Positions 1 to 6,253 are shown, counted from the stretch's first letter. The stretch is 16,889 nt of DNA from an uncultured Pseudomonas sp. (GCA_946886875.1 CAMPJN010000037.1:1-16889), one strand, 5' to 3'. A program made the numbers and translations. The notes: generated by a model not told the origin, from the letters alone.

Positions 1-275
1 TCTGTGCGCTGCTGGTCGGCGGCAGCTTTATCGGTAGTGTGTTTTTGACCCAGCGCCTGGCGCGCAGCCTGCACCCGCACCAGGGCCCGCGCCTGTCGGC
101 GGCATTGATCGCGCTGTACGGCGGCAGCCAGTTGGCCGGTCCCTGGCTGGCCGAACAATGGCTGGCTCAGGGCGGTAGCCTCGGGCAAAGTTTCGCGCTT
201 GGCGCCGCCGCGTTGATCTGGGCCCTGGCCTGGTCGTTTGCAGTTCCCGTTCAATCATCAGAAAGGAGGCACTGA
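1..275 (+). CDS. MFS transporter, C-terminal fragment (5' end outside window)
   Basis: The reading frame is open from base 3 to the TGA at 273-275, giving about 90 residues with no credible start inside, so this is the 3' end of a longer gene. The fragment has one hydrophobic segment at the edge (CALLVGGSFIGSVFL), a basic loop (TQRLARSLHP), a second helix (LSAALIALYGGSQLAGPWLA) and a last helix (FALGAAALIWALAWSFAVP) before a short polar tail. This alternation fits the last helices of a major facilitator superfamily permease, and the phrasing resembles the YbfB/YjiJ group. The substrate cannot be told. The tautomerase ATG follows the stop after one base, so the two genes are almost certainly co-transcribed. 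Confidence 0.6.
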   Translation, partial: CALLVGGSFIGSVFLTQRLARSLHPHQGPRLSAALIALYGGSQLAGPWLAEQWLAQGGSLGQSFALGAAALIWALAWSFAVPVQSSERRH

Positions 276-276
276 A

Positions 277-486
277 ATGCCCTACGTAAATATCAAGATC
301 ACCCGCGAAGGCGCCACCGCCGAGCAGAAACGCCAATTGATCGAAGGCGCCACCCAATTGCTGGTCGATGTGCTGGGCAAAAACCCGGCGACCACCGTGG
401 TGGTGATCGACGAGGTGGATACCGACAACTGGGGCATCGGCGGCATTCCGGTGACCGAGCGGCGGCGTAGCGAGGCCAAAGGCTAG
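277..486 (+). CDS. 4-oxalocrotonate tautomerase family protein
   Basis: A 69-residue protein starting MPYVNIKITREG. After Met removal, Pro becomes residue 1, the catalytic base of the 4-oxalocrotonate tautomerase superfamily, which interconverts enol and keto forms of small acids. The beta-alpha-beta layout is recognisable: strand PYVNIKITR, helix TAEQKRQLIEGATQLLVDVLG, strand TTVVVIDEV, then the NWGIGG turn typical of the small tautomerases. The ATG at 277 is chosen over an upstream in-frame codon at 238 because AGGAGG at 264-269 is ideally spaced and because Pro must follow Met. The real substrate is unknown. Coupling to the MFS gene suggests uptake plus metabolism of an aromatic or unsaturated acid, which is inference. 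Confidence 0.88.
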   Translation: MPYVNIKITREGATAEQKRQLIEGATQLLVDVLGKNPATTVVVIDEVDTDNWGIGGIPVTERRRSEAKG

Positions 487-496
487 GCCTGACTTC

Positions 497-580
497 GTAG
501 GGTGCGCCGCGCGCACCGATACAAAAGCCACGCCAGTAGCGGTACAAGTGACAGCGCCTGGCGCGCACGGCGCACCCTAC
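497..580. repeat. REPIN-like inverted-repeat element
   Basis: The left arm GTAGGGTGCGCCGCGCGCACC (497-517) pairs with the right arm at 560-580, whose reverse complement differs at about two positions. The arms flank about 42 bases and would form a long hairpin. GTAGGGTGCGCC is a dispersed intergenic motif in many Pseudomonas genomes. Paired REPs in inverted orientation (REPINs) are moved by RAYT transposases, but none is encoded here, so the element is non-autonomous. Confidence 0.75.
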
Positions 581-610
581 CGACCGCGGAGGCTCAAGCA
601 GAGCAACGGC

Positions 611-638
611 ATCGCCAGCGAGCTGGCTCCTACAAGGT
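611..638 (-). repeat. REP sequence, Pseudomonas type
   Basis: Read on the minus strand, this contains TGTAGGAGCCAGCTCGCTGG, the shape of the classical Pseudomonas REP (TGTAGGAGCnnGCTnGCTnGCGA). CCAGCTCGCTGG and its surroundings form the imperfect palindrome typical of the family. It lies about 30 bases after the larger hairpin, so REP-like units of two types are stacked in one spacer. Confidence 0.7.
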
Positions 639-741
639 CACTCTGTGCTGGCAGGTTTTGCAGCTTTATCACGCCAATGGATGAAGCTAGGCGCTAATTA
701 TTCAGCAGCCTAGACTGGCGCCATTCCATTGGAGGTAGCCC

Positions 742-2547
742 ATGTCCGAGTCCCTGCTCAGCTCCCGCAACCTGGCCTTCGAGCTTTACGAAGTGCTCGA
801 CGCCGAAGCCCTGACCCAGCGCGAGCGCTTCGCCGAGCACAGCCGCGAGACCTTCGATGCGGCCATCGACACCGCCCGCAGCATCGCCGAGAACCTGTTC
901 GCCCCGCATAACCGCAAGAACGACGAGCATGAGCCCGAGTACATCGACGGCGCCGCGGTATTGATCCCCGAGGTCAAGCCGGCGGTGGATGCCTTCCTCG
1001 AAGCCGGCTTTCTCAACGCCACCCGCGAGTTCGATGTCGGCGGTATGCAGCTGCCCAACCTGCTGTCCCAGGCCTGCTTTGCGCACTTCCAGTCGGCCAA
1101 TGCGGCGACCACCTCCTACCCGTTTCTGACCATGGGCGCGGCCAACCTAATCGAAGCCTTCGGCAGCGACGAGCACAAGCAGCGCTTTTTGCAGCCGATG
1201 ATCGAGGGGCGCTTCTTCGGCACCATGGCCTTGACCGAACCCCACGCAGGCTCATCCCTGTCGGATATCCGCACTCGCGCCGAACCGGCGGGCGACGGCA
1301 CTTACCGGCTCAAGGGCAACAAGATCTTTATCTCCGGCGGCGACCATCCGCTGTCGGAAAATATCGTGCATATGGTGCTGGCCAAGCTGCCGGACGCACC
1401 GCCCGGGGTGAAAGGCATCAGCCTGTTTATCGTGCCGAAGTTCCTGGTCAACGACGACGGTTCGCTGGGCAAGCGCAACGACGTGGTCCTGGCCGGGCTG
1501 TTCCACAAGATGGGTTGGCGCGGCACCACCTCCACCGCACTGAACTTCGGCGACAACGGCGACTGCGTCGGCTATCTGGTGGGCAAGCCGCACCATGGCC
1601 TGGCGTACATGTTCCAGATGATGAACGAGGCGCGCATCGGCGTCGGCATGGGCGCGGTGATGCTCGGCTACGCCGGCTACCTGTACTCGCTCGACTACGC
1701 CCGCCAGCGCCCACAAGGTCGCCTGCCGGACGGCAAGGACCCGACCTCAAGCCAGGTGGCGATCATTGAGCACGCCGACGTGCGCCGTATGCTGCTGACG
1801 CAGAAGGCTTATGTCGAAGGCGCCTTCGACCTAGGCCTGTATGCCGCGCGCTTGTTCGACGATACCCAGACCCTGGCGACCGAGGACGAACGCCGTATCG
1901 CCCTGGAACTGCTCGATCTGCTCACCCCGATCGTCAAATCCTGGCCCTCGGAGTTCTGCCTCAAGGCCAACGAGCTGGCGATCCAGATTCTCGGCGGCCA
2001 CGGCTACACCCGCGATTACCCGGTGGAGCAGTATTACCGCGACAACCGCCTCAACCCGATCCACGAAGGCACCCACGGCATCCAGTCCCTTGACCTGCTC
2101 GGGCGCAAGGTGTCGATGAACGGCGGCGCGGCGCTCAAGCAATTGGTCAAGCTGATCCAGGGCACCTGCCAACAGGCCAGCGAGTATGAATCGCTGAACG
2201 CCCTGCGCCAGCCTTTGGAGCAACTGCTGGCGCGTCTGTCGGCAGTGACCCTGGCGCTGCTCGGCGACTTGATGAGCGGCAAGGTCAACGAGGGCCTGGC
2301 CAACTCGGCGCTGTACCTGAAGGTCTTTGGCCATATGGTCATCGGCTGGCGCTGGCTGGAGCAGGCGATCAAAGCCGAGCAGGGATTGGCGGCCGGCAAC
2401 CCGGCGGATGTCGACTTCTATAAAGGCAAGCTGCAGGCCGCGCGTTACTTCCTGACCTGGGAAGTACCGAGTTGCCACCACGACCTGGCGATCCTCGAAG
2501 CCCGCGACGACACCTGTCTGGGTATGCAGGACGCCTGGTTCTATTGA
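742..2547 (+). CDS. Acyl-CoA dehydrogenase, 600-residue class
   Basis: A 601-residue flavoenzyme that should oxidise an acyl-CoA to the trans-2-enoyl-CoA and pass electrons to ETF. MALTEPHAGSS at residues 162-172 is the FAD/substrate segment, followed by the middle beta-domain (KGNKIFISGGDHP). QILGGHGYTRDYPVEQYYRD and IHEGTHGIQSLDLLGRK form the C-terminal helical signature. Glu442 in IHEGT is in the position of the catalytic base. About 140 extra residues after the core match the additional C-terminal domain of the long class that includes DmdC (methylmercaptopropionyl-CoA dehydrogenase) and the P. aeruginosa FadE-type enzymes. Substrate chain length cannot be inferred. GGAGG seven bases before the ATG sets the start. 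It appears monocistronic. From memory, the P. aeruginosa orthologue (PA5020) precedes the antiporter gene directly. Confidence 0.93.
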   Translation: MSESLLSSRNLAFELYEVLDAEALTQRERFAEHSRETFDAAIDTARSIAENLFAPHNRKNDEHEPEYIDGAAVLIPEVKPAVDAFLEAGFLNATREFDVGGMQLPNLLSQACFAHFQSANAATTSYPFLTMGAANLIEAFGSDEHKQRFLQPMIEGRFFGTMALTEPHAGSSLSDIRTRAEPAGDGTYRLKGNKIFISGGDHPLSENIVHMVLAKLPDAPPGVKGISLFIVPKFLVNDDGSLGKRNDVVLAGLFHKMGWRGTTSTALNFGDNGDCVGYLVGKPHHGLAYMFQMMNEARIGVGMGAVMLGYAGYLYSLDYARQRPQGRLPDGKDPTSSQVAIIEHADVRRMLLTQKAYVEGAFDLGLYAARLFDDTQTLATEDERRIALELLDLLTPIVKSWPSEFCLKANELAIQILGGHGYTRDYPVEQYYRDNRLNPIHEGTHGIQSLDLLGRKVSMNGGAALKQLVKLIQGTCQQASEYESLNALRQPLEQLLARLSAVTLALLGDLMSGKVNEGLANSALYLKVFGHMVIGWRWLEQAIKAEQGLAAGNPADVDFYKGKLQAARYFLTWEVPSCHHDLAILEARDDTCLGMQDAWFY

Positions 2548-2724
2548 TCAGGCCCTTAAATAGTCTCGCTCTGCATACTGCACGTATTGATCCGTAACCA
2601 CTCCATAGTGCACGCATTCAAAATGGCCGACTAAGACCCGGATCATTTGAAGGTGGGCCACCGGGAGAACGAGCAGCCATTGCGGACGGCAAAGCGCTGC
2701 CGAGCAGCAGCGCGGAGCTGAATG
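2548..2724. other. Spacer at the left edge of the exosortase cassette
   Basis: This 177-base convergent spacer lies between the acyl-CoA dehydrogenase and EpsD genes. No gene, terminator or known repeat could be recognised. The part 2640-2720 reads like decayed coding or mobile-element sequence but no family could be named. It is a candidate left junction of the low-GC cassette. Confidence 0.4.
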
Positions 2725-3639
2725 TTATTGCCCTGCCACCGGTGCTGCGGGGGAAACTGGCTCTGTCGGCGAGGTCTTAGCCAAGTCAGCGAACACGCCC
2801 ATATATTCGATCTTGGCTTGTTCCTTTAACGGCTTAAGTTGCTTGGCATGCAAGTCTGCCGCGAACTGATTAAACAGAAACTTCTGAATTGCCGGAGCCA
2901 CTTCAGCCTCGCTAACGGGCATCGGGCTCGCACTCACAATCTGCACAATGCTGGTTTCGCCGGCATTATTCAGCACAATTATTTGCCCGTCTTTAGCGTT
3001 GTGCAGCTCTTTAATATGCGCTAACGGCAGCTGCTCGGCAGGGCTAACACCGGCGTTCCGCTTAAAGTCGACTTTCTTTTGCCCAAGGTATACCTGCAAC
3101 TGTTCAAGACTATTGCCCTGCGCAACCAGCGCCTTCAGCTCATCGAGCGATACCGCACCGATAGGAAAGCTGATTTCGTCCAAGCTGTAGATTTTACGCT
3201 CGGCAAACAACTCAGGGTTTTGATAATAGTAAGTACTGACATCGCGCTTATTGAGCTTCTTGCCCGACGCTAATACTTGGTCCATATAAGCCGCGGCCAA
3301 AATCTCACGGCGCGACTGCTCGATAGCCAACAAAGTCTGCGGGGAGCGATCAAGCTTTTCCTCAACCGCTTTAGCTGCAAATAATTCTTGCTCTATTAGA
3401 CGATCAAGCACCTGCTTACGCGCCATATCAATAGCTTCTGGCGGCACGTTACCGGCCTTCGATAAAACATAGTTAACCTGATGCAGGGTAATTTCTGCCC
3501 CATCAACCTTCGCCACCACCTGAGAAGCACCACCGCCACCCGACTCACCCGTACAGGCCGCCAGCAATACAACTGCCATAACTGCCGAGGCAATCTGACT
3601 GGCCGGCCGTAGCAAATTGTTAAGTGAATTGCTTCGCAT
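2725..3639 (-). CDS. epsD: EpsD-family peptidyl-prolyl isomerase-like lipoprotein
   Basis: A 304-residue exported protein related to SurA/PpiC-type foldases, of the EpsD group that accompanies exosortase and exopolysaccharide systems. Starting at 3639 (MRSNSLNN) gives a lipoprotein signal: basic start, hydrophobic stretch to residue 26, and lipobox LAAC with Cys29 as the lipidated residue. The mature part begins with a Gly-rich linker, then VVAKVDGAEIT, helices rich in charged residues, and the typical YYYQNPELFAERKIYSLDEI segment. The end is a Pro-rich tail. GGAA six bases before this ATG supports it. An ATG at 3651 is also possible. The open frame extends to 3723, but that would bury the signal sequence. 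It is the last gene of the cassette, 40 bases after epsI. A role in folding or presenting the substrate or a partner outside the inner membrane is inference. Confidence 0.85.
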   Translation of the reverse strand: MRSNSLNNLLRPASQIASAVMAVVLLAACTGESGGGGASQVVAKVDGAEITLHQVNYVLSKAGNVPPEAIDMARKQVLDRLIEQELFAAKAVEEKLDRSPQTLLAIEQSRREILAAAYMDQVLASGKKLNKRDVSTYYYQNPELFAERKIYSLDEISFPIGAVSLDELKALVAQGNSLEQLQVYLGQKKVDFKRNAGVSPAEQLPLAHIKELHNAKDGQIIVLNNAGETSIVQIVSASPMPVSEAEVAPAIQKFLFNQFAADLHAKQLKPLKEQAKIEYMGVFADLAKTSPTEPVSPAAPVAGQ

Positions 3640-3679
3640 AAAAAATTCCATATTTAACTGACTAAAGTGTGCAGAGCCA

Positions 3680-4360
3680 TTAAAGGCCTGCAAGTCGTCT
3701 GCGGCCATCGTCAGGCAGCGCATCCATTAAGTTTTTAACAAACTCTTGCTGGTTAGCGAATGCTTGATTATCGGGCACGCCAACTGAGGAAACGCGAAAG
3801 ATCATTCCATCTGGCACGGTTCCGCGCAAGCCATAGGACAGCGCTATCAGCTTTGAGCCAACCGCACTGGTGGCCACCTGATCGCCAATAATGGTCCAGT
3901 AAGTCAGCGGCTCGCGGCGCTGCATACGCTGGGCGATCAGCCGCTTAACCGGGATAACGCCTTGCGAAGTTTGAATATCCCCAAGCTCCGCGTGTTCAAT
4001 CCTGAAGCCGCTCGCTGAATAACAGACATCAGGTACGTGCAGGTCATTGGCGCGATTCTGATTCTCACCATAGGCAATCGACAACATGATGCTGCGTTGA
4101 CTGGCCGCGTGAATGTAAGTACGCGACAACACCTGTTGATAGATACGCCCCTGCAAGTCTGCTTGTTGCGGGTTGACCACCGCCGCGCTCTGCCGCTCGT
4201 CAAGCAGCCAACCGGCGAATTCCCGGGGAACCAAACTTTCCAACTCAAGCGGCCCCACCTGCTCGGCCAAGCGCTCTGTTGGGCGAACCAACACCGCCAC
4301 CACTGCGGCTAACACCACCGCCAGCAGAATGGCGAGGGCACGACTATTAAGTGAACTCAT
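3680..4360 (-). CDS. epsI: Exosortase-associated protein EpsI
   Basis: A 226-residue protein with one N-terminal membrane helix (about residues 7-25, ALAILLAVVLAAVVAVLV) and the rest presumably outside the cytoplasmic membrane. Family hallmarks are visible: REFAGW near the start, SRTY, then the HVPDVCYSASGF segment, YWTIIGD and DGMIFRVSS. These match EpsI, the accessory protein that is either fused to exosortases or encoded next to them. Its biochemical role is not established. The Cys in DVCY is in the conserved CY motif. The ATG overlaps the stop of xrtB (ATGA, 4357-4360), with GGAGG seven bases upstream inside the xrtB coding end, so the two are translationally coupled. Confidence 0.9.
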   Translation of the reverse strand: MSSLNSRALAILLAVVLAAVVAVLVRPTERLAEQVGPLELESLVPREFAGWLLDERQSAAVVNPQQADLQGRIYQQVLSRTYIHAASQRSIMLSIAYGENQNRANDLHVPDVCYSASGFRIEHAELGDIQTSQGVIPVKRLIAQRMQRREPLTYWTIIGDQVATSAVGSKLIALSYGLRGTVPDGMIFRVSSVGVPDNQAFANQQEFVKNLMDALPDDGRRRLAGL

Positions 4361-5301
4361 GCCACCGCCTCCGACGTAGCGCGGGATCTGCCGCGAACAA
4401 ACCAGCGGATCAACGAGTCCACCCCCACCACTAATAAAAGAGCGCTCAGGAACAACACCATTCCAGAGAACATATGCAAATAGCCTTGGCCGGCGGCATC
4501 GCCAAAATAGTAAGTAATCAGCGACAACACCATGACCCGAATGACGTTCGAGGAAAACGCGATAGGAATGATCAACAGCGCCAGCGAGACATTGCGTAAC
4601 AACGACTCATGGCGGAACAGGTTCAGGTACAGCAAGCCCAGTGCTTCCAAGGTCAGCAAGGTATGCAGCCCGGCGCAGGCGTCGGCGACCAGCAATTGAT
4701 ACTGACCAACCTGCAAGATCACCCCGGATCTGGCCACTGGGTAGCCAAGGGCATAGAGAACCCACTCAGCACAAACCGACACGGCAATTTTCATCGGCAT
4801 GGTGACTGCCGCAACCAACAAGCCCGGCAAGGGAATCATAAACAGCATGAAGAACAGCGGAAACCAGATCAGCCGCAGCGCCTTAGCGCCAAACAGCAGC
4901 AGCACCGAACCGGCAAGCACCCAGATAAGGGAGCCGATCTCAAAGAATTCGATCGCCTGGGAGCGCCCAACAATATAAAGCAGCAAACCGATCAGCAGCA
5001 CAACCCAGCCACTTACAAGGACTGCTCGTGACTGCTGGAGTCCGGCTTGCTTAGCATCAGCTTGCCCAGCCGCAATCAAATCGGGCAATGCGCGATAAAT
5101 CAGCCATGCGGCAATGGCCAAAATCATTGGCCCATGAGCTTGGCCATCTTCGCCCCATACCCCATTGAACAGGCGCCAAAGCGTAGGGAGATACAGAATC
5201 GCCAAGCCCAAACCAAGGATCAACAGTGCAACTCTAGGCTGAACGATAGCGATGGACGACGGCGCAGAAGAACACTGGGTATCGGCGGGCACGGGCAGCA
5301 A
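4357..5301 (-). CDS. xrtB: Exosortase, XrtB type
   Basis: An integral membrane cysteine protease/transpeptidase-like enzyme of 314 residues with about eight hydrophobic segments, acting at the periplasmic face on PEP-CTERM tails. The three conserved catalytic-type residues are all seen: Cys209 in ADACAGLHTL, Arg255 in SSNVIRVMVL and His276 in QGYLHMFSG. The WxFPLFFMLFMIPLPG segment is also typical of exosortases. Assignment to type B rests on the context (EpsI and EpsD) and the N-terminal EDGQAHGP motif. The start is uncertain. The TTG at 5301 is only one base from GAGG, whereas GTG at 5292 sits ten bases from it and would drop three residues. Translation may be weak. It lies downstream of a terminator that separates it from its presumed substrate gene. 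Confidence 0.9.
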   Translation of the reverse strand: MLPVPADTQCSSAPSSIAIVQPRVALLILGLGLAILYLPTLWRLFNGVWGEDGQAHGPMILAIAAWLIYRALPDLIAAGQADAKQAGLQQSRAVLVSGWVVLLIGLLLYIVGRSQAIEFFEIGSLIWVLAGSVLLLFGAKALRLIWFPLFFMLFMIPLPGLLVAAVTMPMKIAVSVCAEWVLYALGYPVARSGVILQVGQYQLLVADACAGLHTLLTLEALGLLYLNLFRHESLLRNVSLALLIIPIAFSSNVIRVMVLSLITYYFGDAAGQGYLHMFSGMVLFLSALLLVVGVDSLIRWFVRGRSRATSEAVA

Positions 5302-5321
5302 ACCTCATAAAACCAAACGAA

Positions 5322-5345
5322 AAACCCCGCCAACGGGCGGGGTTT
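5322..5345 (-). terminator. Terminator between PEP-CTERM gene and xrtB
   Basis: A perfect 10-bp stem, AAACCCCGCC (5322-5331) with GGCGGGGTTT (5336-5345), has a four-base loop. On the minus strand it is followed by TTTTTCG, a classical intrinsic terminator. It lies 22 bases after the PEP-CTERM stop codon and 21 bases before the xrtB start, so it would end most transcripts after the substrate gene and let a fraction read into xrtB. Confidence 0.85.
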
Positions 5346-5366
5346 CACAGCTTATAGCGCTGAGAT

Positions 5367-5936
5367 TCAGGCAGCCAACTGTTTCTTACGACGGCGTGCA
5401 ATACCAGCCATCAAGCCAAGACCGGCCAGCAGCATGGCATAGGTTTCTGGCTCGGGAACAGGGGATACCGGGCTAGCCGAATCCACACCATCGATGTTCA
5501 CACGGAAAAAATTGCCACGGCCATGACTCTCAATTGGTTGCGAATCATATTGAAAACCCTGACTAAACAGCGTCCCGTTAGCAAAGTTGTTGTACGGCGC
5601 AATGGTCACGCGATAGTTACCAGCAGCAAGGTTGGCAAAACTCAGACCCGCGTCCCAATAAGTTTGCCCGGCGGCAACAGACGGATTGTCATCATTCTGC
5701 CCGATCAGCTGAAAGTCGGAACCTACCTGCTGCCAGATAGCAATAATCGGATCGAAGTTTACGCCAGACTGAAAAGAGTCAGTCCAAGCCCGAACATTGG
5801 CGCTGATGCTAGCTAACGAGAAATCAAAATGCGTGGTGGCATTGCGATTCTCAAGGTTGCCCGTGAAGGTAAAACTTGCTGCGTTGGCACTAGCAGCAGT
5901 CAGGCTTAACAGTGCAACGGCGAGAAACTTCTTCAT
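5367..5936 (-). CDS. PEP-CTERM sorted secreted protein (presumed XrtB substrate)
   Basis: A 189-residue exported protein. The signal peptide is MKKFLAVALLSLTAASANA with cleavage expected after residue 19. The C-terminus is a textbook PEP-CTERM signal: VPEPE at 160-164, a hydrophobic segment (YAMLLAGLGLMAGIA) to residue 180, then RRRKK. The body is beta-rich and Asn/Asp/Gly-rich (ANVRAWTDSFQSGVNFDPIIAIW, GQNDDNP, LAAGNYRVTIAPYNN), resembling the small PEP-CTERM proteins of the DVUA0089 type, which have a pre-peptidase-like beta-sandwich. That family link is from recollection. After removal of the tail the protein would be released or attached at the cell surface or matrix. AGGG lies about ten bases upstream of the ATG. 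A sigma-54-like promoter lies upstream and a terminator downstream, so it can form its own transcript. Confidence 0.9.
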   Translation of the reverse strand: MKKFLAVALLSLTAASANAASFTFTGNLENRNATTHFDFSLASISANVRAWTDSFQSGVNFDPIIAIWQQVGSDFQLIGQNDDNPSVAAGQTYWDAGLSFANLAAGNYRVTIAPYNNFANGTLFSQGFQYDSQPIESHGRGNFFRVNIDGVDSASPVSPVPEPETYAMLLAGLGLMAGIARRRKKQLAA

Positions 5937-6005
5937 TGCGTCTTTTCCCTAAGGTGATTGATTACTCAAAAGCACACATAGGCAGTTCGTTGACGCCTAC
6001 GCCGC

Positions 6006-6020
6006 GCAAGATACAAGCCA
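6006..6020 (-). promoter_or_regulatory. Sigma-54-like (-24/-12) promoter for the PEP-CTERM gene
   Basis: Read on the minus strand the sequence is TGGCTTGTATCTTGC. It matches the RpoN consensus TGGCACGnnnnTTGC at every position except two in the -24 box, with exact GG-to-GC spacing. Transcription would start near 5994, giving a leader of about 57 bases before the ATG at 5936. PEP-CTERM systems are known to associate with the PrsK/PrsR two-component pair and RpoN. Neither regulator is encoded in the window. Confidence 0.6.
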
Positions 6021-6119
6021 TCCGCGTTTGCGTCAAATTTATGCCAACAATGCCTAGTAGGGATTGACGTGATTGGTGCTTGATCATCCTGGCCCACTCC
6101 TGAAGAGTCAAATCCTGCC

Positions 6120-6136
6120 CCCGGATTACATCCGGG
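6120..6136. repeat. CCCGGATTRCRTCCGGG hairpin repeat, copy 1
   Basis: CCCGGATTACATCCGGG forms a perfect 7-bp stem with a three-base loop. The same motif with two changes (CCCGGATTGCGTCCGGG) occurs at 11579-11595 in another spacer. A dispersed palindromic intergenic repeat is the simplest reading. Confidence 0.65.
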
Positions 6137-6162
6137 CAACGAATGCTTGCGAGCCTCATCAT

Positions 6163-6182
6163 GGGCGAACAACGCTTCGCCC
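6163..6182. repeat. Short perfect hairpin
   Basis: GGGCGAA (6163-6169) pairs with TTCGCCC (6176-6182) across a six-base loop. It is close to the preceding hairpin and probably part of the same composite REP-like element. No T-run follows directly, so it is not called a terminator. Confidence 0.5.
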
Positions 6183-6224
6183 TATCCCCCCTTCTTAGCC
6201 GACCTTGGTCGATAGGGGTTTTTT
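6180..6224 (+). terminator. Terminator-like structure without an upstream + strand gene
   Basis: CCCTATC (6180-6186) pairs with GATAGGG (6211-6217). Inside, GACC-TT-GGTC (6201-6210) stacks on the 3' arm, leaving a 14-base bulge, and six Ts follow at 6219-6224. The polarity fits termination of plus-strand transcripts, yet the nearest plus-strand gene upstream ends at 2547. It may be the original terminator of that gene, displaced by the cassette. Confidence 0.5.
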
Positions 6225-6253
6225 GACAGGGCTGCAAAGGCGCGGGTTAGAAT
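6223..6253 (+). promoter_or_regulatory. Sigma-70-like promoter for cvrA
   Basis: A perfect -35 box TTGACA (6223-6228) and a -10 box TAGAAT (6248-6253) are separated by 19 bases, slightly longer than optimal. The start would lie near 6260, about 45 bases before the TTG start codon. The -35 overlaps the T-tract of the preceding terminator-like structure. Confidence 0.55.

Larger units (their letters stand above)
487..741. other. Intergenic region with REPIN-like hairpin, REP and acyl-CoA dehydrogenase leader
   Basis: This 255-base spacer holds no credible gene. The short open frame at 502-684 is made of repeat sequence. It contains a long-armed inverted repeat (497-580), a REP-type sequence (611-638) and, close to the next gene, TAGACT at 711-716, which could be a -10 hexamer. 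No convincing -35 lies 16-19 bases upstream of it. GGAGG at 731-735 serves the acyl-CoA dehydrogenase. Confidence 0.6.

Noticed and set aside
502..684. 60-aa plus-strand frame after the tautomerase
   Set aside because: It is made of the REPIN and REP repeats and has no protein features.
3640..3723. N-terminal extension of EpsD from the ATG at 3723
   Set aside because: It overlaps epsI by 44 bases and would place the lipoprotein signal internally.
5962..6237. 91-aa minus-strand frame in the divergent region
   Set aside because: It covers the repeats and the sigma-54-like site, has no recognisable motif, and no good ribosome site.
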